A stretch of 64,000 nt of DNA from Pseudomonadota bacterium (GTDB lineage Bacteria; Pseudomonadota; Alphaproteobacteria; Rhizobiales; Beijerinckiaceae), in assembly GCA_023450615.1 (NCBI GenBank), contig JAEXGT010000047.1, positions 77,294-141,293 on the forward strand, in the 5' to 3' direction. Position 1 is the stretch's first letter. Every line of letters begins with the position of its first letter. The notes below the pieces were generated by a model, which made no database searches, was not told the origin of the DNA, and saw only the letters and a list, made by a program, of their open reading frames with translations. Position numbers and translations under genes: made by a program. This document shows, in pieces, positions 8,060 to 16,465 of this stretch.

Positions 8060-8941
8060 CTAGTCGCCGAGAGGCAAGCGTGGATCGTTGATGTTCACCG
8101 CCGACAGGCTGTGCTTGATACGGCGAAGGCCTTCGAGCACGGTCGGCCCGATGGCCTCTGCCGTTGTCATGGCAATCAGGTCCACGATGGCCATCATTGC
8201 ATAGCGGGCGGAGTTGGGTTTGTAGAGGTTGCTGTCTTCCGGCACGGAGAACGGCAGGAGGATCTCTGCCTCCCGAGCCAATGCCGAACCCGGTGCAGTC
8301 ACGGCAACTGTCCTGGCTCCGTAATGGCGTGAAATCCTGACCGAATCCACCACTGAAGGTGAGTATCCGGAGATGGAGAAGGCGATTACCACGGTCTCGG
8401 GCGTGGCGACGGATGCCGTCATTCTCTGCATCTGCCCGTCACTATGGGAGATCACCGACAGGCCCAACCGGAAGAGCCGGTTATGAAGCTCCATCGCCAT
8501 GATCGACGAGTTGCCGCCGGAGCCGTAGGCCAAGACCGAGCGCGCCGTGGCGATCTGATCGGCGATCAGGGTGATGGTGTCCATGTCGATGCCGGAACGC
8601 AGGCGCTCGATAGCGGTCACGGCGTTGCCGCAGACAGCGTTCAGGATGCGCTCCTCCCGCTCCTCTCTTAGCAGGGGCAAAGGATTCAGATAGTTGCCGC
8701 CGACGGCCAGGGCCTGTGCGAGATGATATTTGAAGTCGCGAATGCCTTCGCAGCCAAGGGCTCGCGCGAAGCGGGTCACGGTAGGCTCGCTCACTCCAGC
8801 ACGGTTGGCGATATCCGCAATTGTCGCCTTGGACACATAGGCAAGATCGCTGAGGACGAGGGACGCGAGCCTGCGCTCCGCCTTGGAACCATTCTCGGCC
8901 CATCGGCGAACCCGCGTGATGATGTCCTGCGTCGCCTTCAC
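8060..8941 (-). CDS. MurR/RpiR-family transcriptional regulator
   Basis: The 293-residue protein has an N-terminal HTH_6 domain (TIADIANRAGVSEPTVTRFA at about residues 40-59) and a C-terminal SIS domain (LAYGSGGNSSIMAMEL, then VVIAFSISGYSPSVVDSV) that binds phosphosugars or similar ligands. It sits inside the operon, 2 bp after the ABC ATPase and 18 bp before the PLP enzyme, so it probably controls this cluster and the divergent transporter operon. SIS ligands are usually sugar phosphates or amino sugars, which hints at an amino-sugar-like or amino acid inducer. Confidence 0.9.
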   Translation of the reverse strand: MKATQDIITRVRRWAENGSKAERRLASLVLSDLAYVSKATIADIANRAGVSEPTVTRFARALGCEGIRDFKYHLAQALAVGGNYLNPLPLLREEREERILNAVCGNAVTAIERLRSGIDMDTITLIADQIATARSVLAYGSGGNSSIMAMELHNRLFRLGLSVISHSDGQMQRMTASVATPETVVIAFSISGYSPSVVDSVRISRHYGARTVAVTAPGSALAREAEILLPFSVPEDSNLYKPNSARYAMMAIVDLIAMTTAEAIGPTVLEGLRRIKHSLSAVNINDPRLPLGD

Positions 8942-8943
8942 CC

Positions 8944-10017
8944 TCAGGCTCCTGAAAGCCGCATGCCTGTCGAGGCGTCGAAGAGATGGACCTTTTCCGG
9001 ATCGACGGAGAGCTGAAGCGCCTCGCCGGGTGCGGCTGAAATTCTCTCGCGGAAAACAGCCCGCACTGCGGACTCGTCCACACGCCCATAGATATGGCTC
9101 TCGGAGCCCGTCGGCTCGATGACATCCACCACAAGCCGAATAGGGCCTTCGGAGTCGATCCGGTAATGTTCAGGCCGAATGCCGAGGGTCACGCTCGCGC
9201 CATTAGGCGCGGATCCGCCCGTAACCTGAACCATGGTGCCGTCGGAGAGGCGAACGTGGGTGCCTTGAGCGGATTTCAGTATTGCTCCATCGATGAAGCT
9301 CATCGCGGGCGAGCCGAGGAAGCCGGCGACGAAGAGATTAGCCGGGTGATCGTAAAGCTCGAGAGGTGTGCCGACCTGCTCGATGCGTCCTCCATTCATC
9401 ACGACGATCCTGTCGGCCATGGTCATGGCCTCGATCTGGTCGTGCGTGACATAGACGATCGTGCTCTCGAACCTGTGGTGAAGGGCCTTGATCTCGGTGC
9501 GCATCTGCACCCGGAGCTTCGCGTCGAGATTGGAGAGCGGCTCGTCGAACAGAAACAGATCGGGATTGCGGACGATGGAGCGCCCCATGGCCACGCGCTG
9601 GCGCTGGCCGCCAGAGAGCTGGCCGGGCCGCCGGTCGAGATAGGCGCCGAGATTGAGGATCGAAGCGGCGCGCTTCAGCTTTTCTTCCGTTTCCTGTGCG
9701 TTCTCGCGGCGGATGCGAGGCCCGAAGGTGATGTTGTCCCGCACAGACATGTGAGGGAACAGCGCGTAGGACTGGAACACCATAGAGATATTGCGCTTTT
9801 GCGGTGGCAGCTCGTTGGCCCGCCGCCCGCCGATGCGGATCTCGCCGTCGGAGACAGTTTCCAACCCTGCGATCATGCGCAGAAGGGTAGATTTGCCGCA
9901 GCCCGATGGACCGACGAGAACGACAAACTCTCCATCTTCGACAGAGAGATCAATGCCGTGGAGGATTTCGAGGGCGCCATAGCGTTTCTTGACGTTGTCG
10001 AGATGGAGGTCGGCCAT
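8944..10017 (-). CDS. ABC transporter ATP-binding protein, UgpC/MalK type
   Basis: The 357-residue ATPase carries Walker A GPSGCGKST (about residues 36-44), a Q-loop in VFQSYALFPH, the signature LSGGQRQRVAMGRS, Walker B LFLFDEPLSNLDAK and the switch histidine in VYVTHDQ. A C-terminal TOBE-like regulatory region follows, as in CUT1 sugar importers. No other ATPase lies in the two divergent operons, so it should energise the permeases at 12294-13996. Its place on the opposite strand next to the regulator ties uptake and catabolism together. Confidence 0.93.
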   Translation of the reverse strand: MADLHLDNVKKRYGALEILHGIDLSVEDGEFVVLVGPSGCGKSTLLRMIAGLETVSDGEIRIGGRRANELPPQKRNISMVFQSYALFPHMSVRDNITFGPRIRRENAQETEEKLKRAASILNLGAYLDRRPGQLSGGQRQRVAMGRSIVRNPDLFLFDEPLSNLDAKLRVQMRTEIKALHHRFESTIVYVTHDQIEAMTMADRIVVMNGGRIEQVGTPLELYDHPANLFVAGFLGSPAMSFIDGAILKSAQGTHVRLSDGTMVQVTGGSAPNGASVTLGIRPEHYRIDSEGPIRLVVDVIEPTGSESHIYGRVDESAVRAVFRERISAAPGEALQLSVDPEKVHLFDASTGMRLSGA

Positions 10018-10029
10018 CGAGAACTCCGC

Positions 10030-10785
10030 TCACCTGATCGCGTCGATGAAGGGCAGGTTGCCTGCCGTGAGGCCGCCGTCCACGGGAAGCGCAACGCCTG
10101 TAATCCCAGCGGCGAGGGGCGAGGCAAGGAAGACAGCGGCATTGGCGACATCGGCTGGGGTGACCATGTGGCCGAGAGGATAGAGGCGCGAGACCTTCTC
10201 GAGGATTTGCGGGTCTTTCTCGATCCGGTGGTCCCATGCATGCGTACGCACGGAGCCTGGGCAGATCGCATTCGACCGGATGCCGTGAACTCCACATTCC
10301 GTCGCAATGGCGCGGGCATAGGCCACGAGGCCCGCCTTGGCTGCGGCATAGGCAGGATTTCCAAAATGGGCGAGGGCGTTCACGGAGGAAATGAACACGA
10401 AGACGCCGGAGCCTCGCGTCTTCATGGGAGCGAGAAACGGAGTGGTGAAATGGCGCGCGCCGTTGAGGTTCACGTCGAGCTCGAAGGCCCACGCCCGATC
10501 GTCAACCTGTTCCAGTGTCTCCGCACGTGTGAAGCCTGCGTTGCTGACGACGATGTCGGGGAGGCCGACCGCGTCCTGAATACGCTCGCTGGCCTGCCTG
10601 CATGCCTCCGCATTGCCGAGATCGAAGATCTCCTTATGGGCGACGTCGAGCTTTTCCAACGCCTGCTCCGAGACGTCACAGGCGATAACCCGCGCTCCGG
10701 CATCCTGAAAGCGCTGAACCATCGTGACGCCAATGCCGCCGCCTGCGCCGGTGATTACCGCGAGCTGGCCTTCCAAGCTGTTCAT
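10030..10785 (-). CDS. Short-chain dehydrogenase/reductase
   Basis: This 251-residue SDR has the NAD(P)-binding TGAGGGIG, the NAG motif (VVSNAG), the catalytic Ser in FISSVNAL, YAAAKAG with the Tyr and Lys, and the ICPGSV loop. ATG 10785 gives the usual SDR N-terminus (MNSLEGQLAVITGAGGG), with GGAG about 11 nt upstream; a TTG at 10827 would add 14 residues. It is the first gene of the minus-strand operon. The substrate is probably a hydroxy or keto compound of the same pathway; its identity cannot be read from the sequence. Confidence 0.88.
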   Translation of the reverse strand: MNSLEGQLAVITGAGGGIGVTMVQRFQDAGARVIACDVSEQALEKLDVAHKEIFDLGNAEACRQASERIQDAVGLPDIVVSNAGFTRAETLEQVDDRAWAFELDVNLNGARHFTTPFLAPMKTRGSGVFVFISSVNALAHFGNPAYAAAKAGLVAYARAIATECGVHGIRSNAICPGSVRTHAWDHRIEKDPQILEKVSRLYPLGHMVTPADVANAAVFLASPLAAGITGVALPVDGGLTAGNLPFIDAIR

Positions 10786-10877
10786 CAACGGCTTGCTCCG
10801 AACTGCTTCCAACTTTGATTTCTCCAAGGCTGAAGCGATTTATGAAATTTAGCAACATGAAAGCCAAGAATATGCCC

Positions 10878-10923
10878 GAAAATTCCCTTGCGTAAGTAAT
10901 TTTCTTTCACAACAATGCTGTTG
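10878..10923. promoter_or_regulatory. Candidate operators in the divergent promoter region of the catabolic cluster
   Basis: Two inverted repeats lie between the divergent SDR and binding-protein genes. GAAAATT (10878-10884) pairs with AATTTTC (10898-10904), and CAACA (10910-10914) with TGTTG (10919-10923). A third related half-site, GAAATTT, lies near 10850. The RpiR protein of the cluster is the natural candidate to bind here. This is inference; no binding rule is known for this protein. Confidence 0.35.
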
Positions 10924-10967
10924 CCGGGCTGCTTTTCTAAGGTGTGCGGCCCTAAGCCAGAGGGAAC

Positions 10968-12224
10968 ATGCAAGTGAAATCACTCCACAAGAACACCTTC
11001 TTCAGCCTCAAGGGATTCATGCTCGCAGGCCTTAGCGCCGTTGCCCTTTCCGCGAGCGCCAATGCAGGCACAGTCCGTGTCACCGTCGCGGAATATTCGT
11101 CCAAGACGGGGCCATATTTCGAGCAGGTGGCGAAGGACTTCGAGGCAGCCAATCCCGGCATCAAGATTCAGTTCGAGGTGGTGCCGTGGGACAACCTTCT
11201 CCAGAAACTCACCACTGACATTTCCGCCAATGCCAATGCGGATCTGTCCATCATCGGCACCCGCTGGCTGGTGGACTTCGTCGAGCAGGGCATCGCCGAG
11301 CCGCTCGACAGCTATCTCACTCCTGAGGTCAAGGGGCGCTTCATCGAAACCTTCCTGACGCCCTCGGTGATGAACGGCAAGACATACGGCCTGCCCATCG
11401 CGGCTTCTGCGCGTGCGATGTATTACAACAAGGATCTGTTCTCGAAGGCGGGCCTTTCCGAGCCGCCCAAGACCTGGGCCGAGCTTGAGGATTATGCCAA
11501 GAAAATCTCCGCCCAAGGCAACGGCGTCTACGGCTTCGGACTTCAGGGCAAGGAAGTCGAGACCGATGTCTATTTCTATTATGGCATGTGGTCGTTCGGC
11601 GGCGACATCGTGAAAGACGGCAAGTCCGGTCTCGATTCAAAAGCCGCTATCGATGCCGCCTCCCTCTACAAGCGCCTCATCGATCAGGGTGCGACCCAGC
11701 CCGGCGTGACGTCCTATGCTCGCGAGGATGTGCAGAACCTGTTCAAGCAGGGCAAGATCGGCATGATGATTACCGCGCCGTTCCTCGCCAACCAGATCCG
11801 CGACGAGGCGCCGAACCTGCAATATGGCGTGGCGGCGATCCCGAAAGGGCCTAGCGGCGACCAGGGCACCTATGGCGTGACCGACTCCGTCATCATGTTC
11901 CAGAACTCCAAGAACAAGGATGAGGCGTTCAAATTCCTCGACTTCCTGTTCCAGCCGAAGCAGCGCATCAAGTTCACGGTCGACGAGGGCTTCCTGCCGG
12001 TGACCAAGGCTGAGGCCGAAGACAAGTATTTCACCGAGAATGCCAATCTCAAGGTGTTCACGAGCCTCTTGCCGACTGCCCGCTTCGCGCCTGTGATCGC
12101 GGGCTGGGAGGAAATCGCGGACACGACCTCCTCGGCGCTGCAAAAGATCTATCTCGGCCAGGGACAGATCGAGCCGACGCTGAAGGATGCAGCCGCCAAG
12201 GCCAATGCGATCCTGAAGAAGTAA
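10968..12224 (+). CDS. Extracellular solute-binding protein, family 1, of an ABC importer
   Basis: The 418-residue protein has a signal peptide ending near SASANA (about residue 33) and no lipobox cysteine, so it is a free periplasmic binding protein. The mature start (VRVTVAEYSSKTGPYFEQVAKDFE), WAELEDYAKKI and the C-terminal FLFQPKQRIKF pattern are those of family 1 (MalE-like) proteins, which serve CUT1 importers of sugars, polyols or related molecules. AGAGGGA stands just before the ATG. It is the first gene of an operon that continues with two permeases and a RidA homologue, divergent from the catabolic genes. Confidence 0.92.
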   Translation: MQVKSLHKNTFFSLKGFMLAGLSAVALSASANAGTVRVTVAEYSSKTGPYFEQVAKDFEAANPGIKIQFEVVPWDNLLQKLTTDISANANADLSIIGTRWLVDFVEQGIAEPLDSYLTPEVKGRFIETFLTPSVMNGKTYGLPIAASARAMYYNKDLFSKAGLSEPPKTWAELEDYAKKISAQGNGVYGFGLQGKEVETDVYFYYGMWSFGGDIVKDGKSGLDSKAAIDAASLYKRLIDQGATQPGVTSYAREDVQNLFKQGKIGMMITAPFLANQIRDEAPNLQYGVAAIPKGPSGDQGTYGVTDSVIMFQNSKNKDEAFKFLDFLFQPKQRIKFTVDEGFLPVTKAEAEDKYFTENANLKVFTSLLPTARFAPVIAGWEEIADTTSSALQKIYLGQGQIEPTLKDAAAKANAILKK

Positions 12225-12293
12225 GTCACGATATAGGGGGCGCGCCGTCCGGTGCGGCCCCTCATTCTGTTTGCTCAGTCAGCGGAACGCTTA

Positions 12294-13172
12294 ATGACCT
12301 CGAAGCGGGTAGTCGCGCCCTACGTTCTCGTTCTTCCCAGCTTCGTGCTGGCCGCCCTCATCGTCATCTGGCCCGTGAACGAGCTGGCGCAGATCGCAAG
12401 CCACAGCGTCAATCGCTTCGGGCAGCTTCGCGACTTCGTCGGCATGGCGAATTTCCGGGCGTTGCTCGACGATCCGAACTTCATCGCCTCTCTCTGGCGC
12501 ACGGGCATCTGGACGATCGGTGTCGTCGGCGGAGCCATCATCTGTTCTGTCCCCGTCGCCTTGGTTCTGAACGAAGACTTCTACGGCCGCGATCTGGCGC
12601 GCGTGATCGTCATGCTACCCTGGGCGGTGTCGCTGACCATGACCGCCATCGTCTGGCGCTGGGCGCTCTCGGGCGAGAGCGGCATGCTCAACTCGGCCCT
12701 GCTCGAATTCGGCATCATCGACCAGAACGTCCAGTGGCTTGCCGAGGCGAGCACCGCGTTTCCGATGCAGATCCTCATCGGTATTCTGGTCACCATCCCG
12801 TTCACGGTCACCATCATCCTCGGCGGCCTTTCGTCCATTCCCGACGATCTCTATGAGGCCGCGGCTCTTGAAGGGGCAGGGCGGTGGGAGCAGTTCCGGC
12901 ACATCACCCTTCCGCTCATCGCGCCCTTCCTAAACATCGCCCTCGTGTTGAACACGATCTATGTGTTCAACTCCTTCCCGATCATCTGGGCGATGACGCA
13001 GGGTGGACCGGCGAACTCCACCGACATTCTTGTCACCTATCTCTACAAGGTCGGGTTCCGGCTCGGAAAGCTGGGTGAGGCCTCCGCTGTCTCCCTGGTG
13101 ATGTTCGGCATTCTGCTGGTCTTCACCCTGATCTATGTGCGGCTTTCCACGGCAAGAGGAGCAAGGGCATGA
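12294..13172 (+). CDS. ABC importer permease, MalF/UgpA type
   Basis: The 292-residue inner-membrane protein has about six membrane segments and the EAA loop (EAAALEGAGRWEQFRHITLP) that docks onto the ATPase. ATG 12294 (MTSKRVVAPYVLVLPS) fits the family start; GTG 12252 would add 14 residues, and neither has a strong ribosome binding site. It overlaps the second permease gene by 4 bp (ATGA), a sign of translational coupling. With its partner it should form the heterodimeric channel for the solute bound by the protein encoded just upstream. Confidence 0.92.
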   Translation: MTSKRVVAPYVLVLPSFVLAALIVIWPVNELAQIASHSVNRFGQLRDFVGMANFRALLDDPNFIASLWRTGIWTIGVVGGAIICSVPVALVLNEDFYGRDLARVIVMLPWAVSLTMTAIVWRWALSGESGMLNSALLEFGIIDQNVQWLAEASTAFPMQILIGILVTIPFTVTIILGGLSSIPDDLYEAAALEGAGRWEQFRHITLPLIAPFLNIALVLNTIYVFNSFPIIWAMTQGGPANSTDILVTYLYKVGFRLGKLGEASAVSLVMFGILLVFTLIYVRLSTARGARA

Positions 13173-13996
13173 AATCCGCCAAGCTCCGCCGCTCCCTTAT
13201 CTGCTGGCTCGTGCTGTCGCCGATCGTCGTCGCGGCAATCTTTCCCTTTGCCGTGATGCTGATTACGGCCCTCAAGCCCAGTACCGAAGTGCTGACGCCG
13301 ACCTGGTGGCCTTCCAGGATCGCTTGGGAAAACTTCCAGACCATGTGGAGCGCCACGAATTTCGGGAATGCCCTGAAAAATTCGCTCTATGTTTCGGTTC
13401 TGGCGACGTTGGGCTCCCTGATCGTGTCCATCCCGGCGGCCTATGCTCTCACCCGGTTCGATTTCAAAGGGCGTGAGTTCTACCGGCAATTCCTGCTCGT
13501 TACGCAGATGCTGTCGCCCATCGTCCTCGTGGTCGGCCTGTTCCGTCTGATGGTGGCGCTGGGGGTGGTCGACAACATCAATGCAGTGACAGTGGTCTAT
13601 GCAGCCTTCAACATCGCCTTCTCCGTATGGATGCTGCAGAGCTATTTCGCCACCATTCCCCTCGACCTGGAAGAGGCAGCCTGGATGGAAGGGGCAGGGC
13701 GGACCAGAGCCCTCATCAAGGTATTCCTGCCTCTGGCCGTGCCGGCCATCGTCGTGACGGCGATCTTCACCTTCATCAATGCCTGGAACGAGTTCGTCAT
13801 CGCGCTGACACTGCTGCGCTCTCAGGACAGTTACACACTGCCGATCCAGATTTTCTCGCTGGTGTCGGGGCGTTACACGGTGGAATGGCACCATGTGATG
13901 GCGGCGACCTTCACCGCGACCATTCCCGTCGCCATCGCATTTGCGTGGCTTCAGCGTTATCTCGTGCGCGGTCTCGCGCTTGGCGCGGTGAAGTAA
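13169..13996 (+). CDS. ABC importer permease, MalG/UgpE type
   Basis: The 275-residue protein has six predicted membrane segments, the periplasmic ALKPSTEVL stretch typical of MalG-like permeases and the EAA loop (EEAAWMEGAGRTRALIKVFL). It starts inside the last codons of the first permease gene. A RidA-family gene follows after 21 bp with its own ribosome binding site (AAGGAAG). Confidence 0.92.
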   Translation: MKSAKLRRSLICWLVLSPIVVAAIFPFAVMLITALKPSTEVLTPTWWPSRIAWENFQTMWSATNFGNALKNSLYVSVLATLGSLIVSIPAAYALTRFDFKGREFYRQFLLVTQMLSPIVLVVGLFRLMVALGVVDNINAVTVVYAAFNIAFSVWMLQSYFATIPLDLEEAAWMEGAGRTRALIKVFLPLAVPAIVVTAIFTFINAWNEFVIALTLLRSQDSYTLPIQIFSLVSGRYTVEWHHVMAATFTATIPVAIAFAWLQRYLVRGLALGAVK

Positions 13997-14017
13997 ATTC
14001 ATAAGAAGGAAGAAAAG

Positions 14018-14392
14018 ATGAAGCAGACTTTCGGGTCGTCCCATGTTCTCCTGTCGCCTGCAGTGCGGGCGGGAGATTTCATTTTCATTTCCGGGCAGGT
14101 GCCCGTCGGGGAGAATGGGGAATATGTCGGCGGCACCATCGAGGCGCAGACCCGTCAGGTTCTGGAAAACGTGAAGGCTGCTCTGGCTCTGGCGGGCGCG
14201 GACATGTCCGACGTGGTCAAGACGACTGTCTGGCTCGAGGATGCACGTGACTTCGGCGGGTTCAACAAGGTTTACGCCACATACTTTCCCACCAACCCGC
14301 CCGCCCGCACGACCGCGGAAGGCCGCCTGATGGTGGACATCAAGGTCGAGATAGAGGCCATTGCATACAAGCCTTTGAAGCCAGCTCCCTGA
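14018..14392 (+). CDS. RidA/YjgF/YER057c family enamine/imine deaminase
   Basis: This 124-residue protein carries the family core FIFISGQVPV, the helix QTRQVLENVKAAL and PPARTTAEG with the arginine that binds the carboxylate of imino acids. RidA proteins hydrolyse reactive 2-aminoacrylate and similar enamines made by PLP-dependent dehydratases. Its place at the end of the transporter operon, with a D-serine-dehydratase-like enzyme in the divergent operon, makes biochemical sense: it would clear the enamine product of that enzyme. Confidence 0.92.
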   Translation: MKQTFGSSHVLLSPAVRAGDFIFISGQVPVGENGEYVGGTIEAQTRQVLENVKAALALAGADMSDVVKTTVWLEDARDFGGFNKVYATYFPTNPPARTTAEGRLMVDIKVEIEAIAYKPLKPAP

Positions 14393-14447
14393 GCTCTTTT
14401 GGAGCGTTATTTCCTGTCGTTTACCTTATGTCTTAAGCCTTTGGCGA

Positions 14448-14479
14448 CTTCGATCCGCTAGCCTCGAAGCGGGTCGAAG
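14448..14479 (+). other. Strong stem-loop between the RidA gene and the next small gene
   Basis: CTTCGATCCGCT (14448-14459) pairs with AGCGGGTCGAAG (14468-14479) over 12 positions with one mismatch or G-U pair and an 8-nt loop. There is no T-run, so it may be a leader structure of the following gene or a processing or termination element of the transporter operon. Confidence 0.45.
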
Positions 14480-14505
14480 AAATCCCAATAATCAGGAATA
14501 AGACA

Positions 14506-14820
14506 ATGGCTTTGACGGGGCGTTTTAATCTCCGGAAATCATTTTCCGGACGCATCATTTTGCAGGTCGAGGAAGAAGTGAAGAGCGCGTGGGGGCTCTT
14601 CTCGCGGCAGCCGAAGCTCCGCAGGCGCTGGCGCGATGCCAAGCCGATGGATCTGCCGGCGACGGAGCTGCGCGCGCTCATGGATCTGCGCAACCGCCCC
14701 CGTTTCATGACGCAGGCTTTCGAGCCCACCCAGGTCGTCCGTCCCTCGCAATCCTTGGCCGAGCCGTCGCTTGCCAGCCCGTCCATTGCCGAGGACATCC
14801 GTTCCGTCGCGACGCACTGA
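14506..14820 (+). CDS. Hypothetical basic protein, 104 residues
   Basis: I recognise no family. The protein starts MALTGRFNLRKSFSGRIILQ, contains a tryptophan- and arginine-rich stretch (SRQPKLRRRWRDAKP) and ends with a low-complexity Ser/Pro/Ala tail. An AGGA ribosome binding site lies about 10 nt before the ATG. There is no signal peptide or membrane segment, so it is probably cytoplasmic. It is preceded by the stem-loop at 14448-14479. Confidence 0.6.
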   Translation: MALTGRFNLRKSFSGRIILQVEEEVKSAWGLFSRQPKLRRRWRDAKPMDLPATELRALMDLRNRPRFMTQAFEPTQVVRPSQSLAEPSLASPSIAEDIRSVATH

Positions 14821-14896
14821 GGCTGCATCCCGTCCAGCAGATCGAACCGAGGCCGCTCATCTGCGGTCTCGGCCATCCGGGTTCTGCCTGTCACAT

Positions 14897-15283
14897 TCAA
14901 TCGTCGAACGGAATATCCTGTTCAGGCGCGTCCATCAGCTCCCAATTTTCGTAGAGATCGATGGTGGTATGCCCCGGCATATCCTTGCCGAGATAGAGCA
15001 GGACCTCGACCCAGGGACGTCCCTGGGGGCGTTGCCTGACATTCGTTACCTGGCCGAAGAAGCCCGTGAGCGGACAGCGGACGAACTCCCCGATCTCGGG
15101 AGAGCGGCGCTGCTCATAATGCAACCGCTCTTCGGCCTCCTGAAGCAAGGCCCGAAGCCGCTCCACCTTCGCCCGGAGCTCCGCGGTCCGTTTCGTGCAT
15201 TGGCTTTCCTGAGGCCCCTGCAAGGTCAGGCCTGACGCTGAGGCCTCGCTGTGTCCGATCGACTGTAACGAAATCAGACCCAT
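14897..15283 (-). CDS. Hypothetical protein with central coiled coil, 128 residues
   Basis: The start at 15283 (MGLISLQSIGH) has AAAGGA 5 nt upstream and is preferred over a longer reading to 15385. Residues 30-60 (TKRTAELRAKVERLRALLQE onward) form a likely coiled coil. The C-terminal half, with EFVRCPLTGFFGQVTNVRQR, WVEVLLYLG and IDLYENWELMD, looks like a small beta domain. I recognise no named family and no neighbour hints at a role. Confidence 0.6.
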   Translation of the reverse strand: MGLISLQSIGHSEASASGLTLQGPQESQCTKRTAELRAKVERLRALLQEAEERLHYEQRRSPEIGEFVRCPLTGFFGQVTNVRQRPQGRPWVEVLLYLGKDMPGHTTIDLYENWELMDAPEQDIPFDD

Positions 15284-15433
15284 CCCGCGTCCTTTCGCCT
15301 CAAAAACAGACAATGCGCCCGCGGCAACGGAGGTCGCGGAGATTGCGGTAAAAAAGTGGTGCATCGCGGGCGGGCAACAAGCCACCCAAAAGGATGAATG
15401 GAACGCGGGACTGCCAAGCCCGGTTGATTAGGC

Positions 15434-16207
15434 GTGGCAAAGCTCGCGAACACATTTGCGGAATGGTGCGGACGACCCGCTCGGGGGCGCCTAAAGCAAT
15501 GTGCCCGTGCTTTGATCCTTGCAGGTGCTCTCGTCTTTCCAGGCCATGGCTTTGCGCTTCCGTCCTCGCCTCCCTTGCCGCCGCCACGTCCTGACCGACC
15601 CGCGCCGCCTATGGACGAGCCGCAAACGCCATCTGGTGCAGGGGATGGGCAATCCGCTTCTCAGCCGAGCGAGGCCGACAAGGCCTGCATCGGCAATCTC
15701 GATAAGCTCGGGTTGCGCTTCGAGAAACGTTCGCCTGTGCGGGAAAATGCCTGCAAGATCGACAACCCGGTATCCCTTTCAGCATTGGCGGATGGCGTGG
15801 AGATATCTCCAGCCTCGTTGATGGAATGCCGTTACGCGGAGAGTTTGGCCCGCTGGGTCAAAGATGTCGTCATCTCCAAGGCCGGGGAGCATTTGAAGGC
15901 TGCGCCGAAAAAGATCCTGATCGGCACGTCATATCAATGCCGGGATCAGCGCTCCGGCACCAAGCTCAGCGAGCACGCTTTCGGCAACGGGGTCGACGTG
16001 ATGGGCATCGAATTCGAGGGGCGCGGGCCGGTGACGATCAAGTTCCAAGCCGAAGGGTCGGTGGAGGCTGCTTTCCAGTCCGCTATTCAGAAAGAAGCCT
16101 GCACCATCTTCTCCACTGTCCTCGGGCCCGGCGCGGACGCAGACCATAGCGATCACCTTCACCTCGATATGCGCGCGCGCAAAGGTGATTACCGCGTCTG
16201 CCAATGA
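15434..16207 (+). CDS. Extensin-like C-terminal domain family protein
   Basis: The 257-residue exported protein has a long N-terminal leader with a hydrophobic core (ALILAGALVFPGHGFA), a proline-rich linker (about residues 43-75) and an extensin-like C-terminal domain. The marks are GTSYQCRDQ, LSEHAFGNGVDVMG and DHSDHLHLDMRARKG; the His/Asp pattern resembles zinc M15/VanY-type peptidases. Six cysteines in the mature part could form three disulfides, as expected in the periplasm. A cell-wall role is likely but unproved. The start is GTG 15434; no better in-frame start is seen. Confidence 0.8.
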   Translation: MAKLANTFAEWCGRPARGRLKQCARALILAGALVFPGHGFALPSSPPLPPPRPDRPAPPMDEPQTPSGAGDGQSASQPSEADKACIGNLDKLGLRFEKRSPVRENACKIDNPVSLSALADGVEISPASLMECRYAESLARWVKDVVISKAGEHLKAAPKKILIGTSYQCRDQRSGTKLSEHAFGNGVDVMGIEFEGRGPVTIKFQAEGSVEAAFQSAIQKEACTIFSTVLGPGADADHSDHLHLDMRARKGDYRVCQ

Positions 16208-16290
16208 GTGCAGGGAACAGGCGGCGGGTTTCGCCTTTGTCATGTTCTCCAGCCTCATCTGGAAGCGGGAATGGTGGAGTTGAGGAATGA

Positions 16291-16449
16291 AACCGCCTGT
16301 CCGCCGAGACTTTCGGCATTCACGGCACGCCCGAGCCGGAAAAGGTCGGCAAGGCCTATTCCAACGGCTGCGTGCGAATGACGAATTGGGACGTGGAAGA
16401 GCTGGCGGGAATAGTCAAGAAGGGAACGCCGGTCGTCTTTCTCGATTAA
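16291..16449 (+). pseudogene. Remnant of an L,D-transpeptidase (YkuD) gene, C-terminal fragment
   Basis: The reading frame after a TGA at 16288-16290 contains FGIHGTPEPEKVGKAYSNGC and continues VRMTNWDVEEL to the stop at 16449. This is the catalytic heart of YkuD L,D-transpeptidases: the HGTP histidine and the S-x-G-C-V-R cysteine motif. There is no start codon or upstream domain in frame, so the gene has lost its N-terminal part. It lies 83 bp past the extensin-like gene. Two of the hallmark residues remain, which points to recent loss. Confidence 0.75.
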
Positions 16450-16465
16450 GGCCGGATTCCCGGCC

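Noticed and set aside
9094..10818. A 574-codon plus-strand frame opposite the ABC ATPase and SDR genes.
   Set aside because: Antisense shadow; both minus-strand genes have full catalytic motifs.
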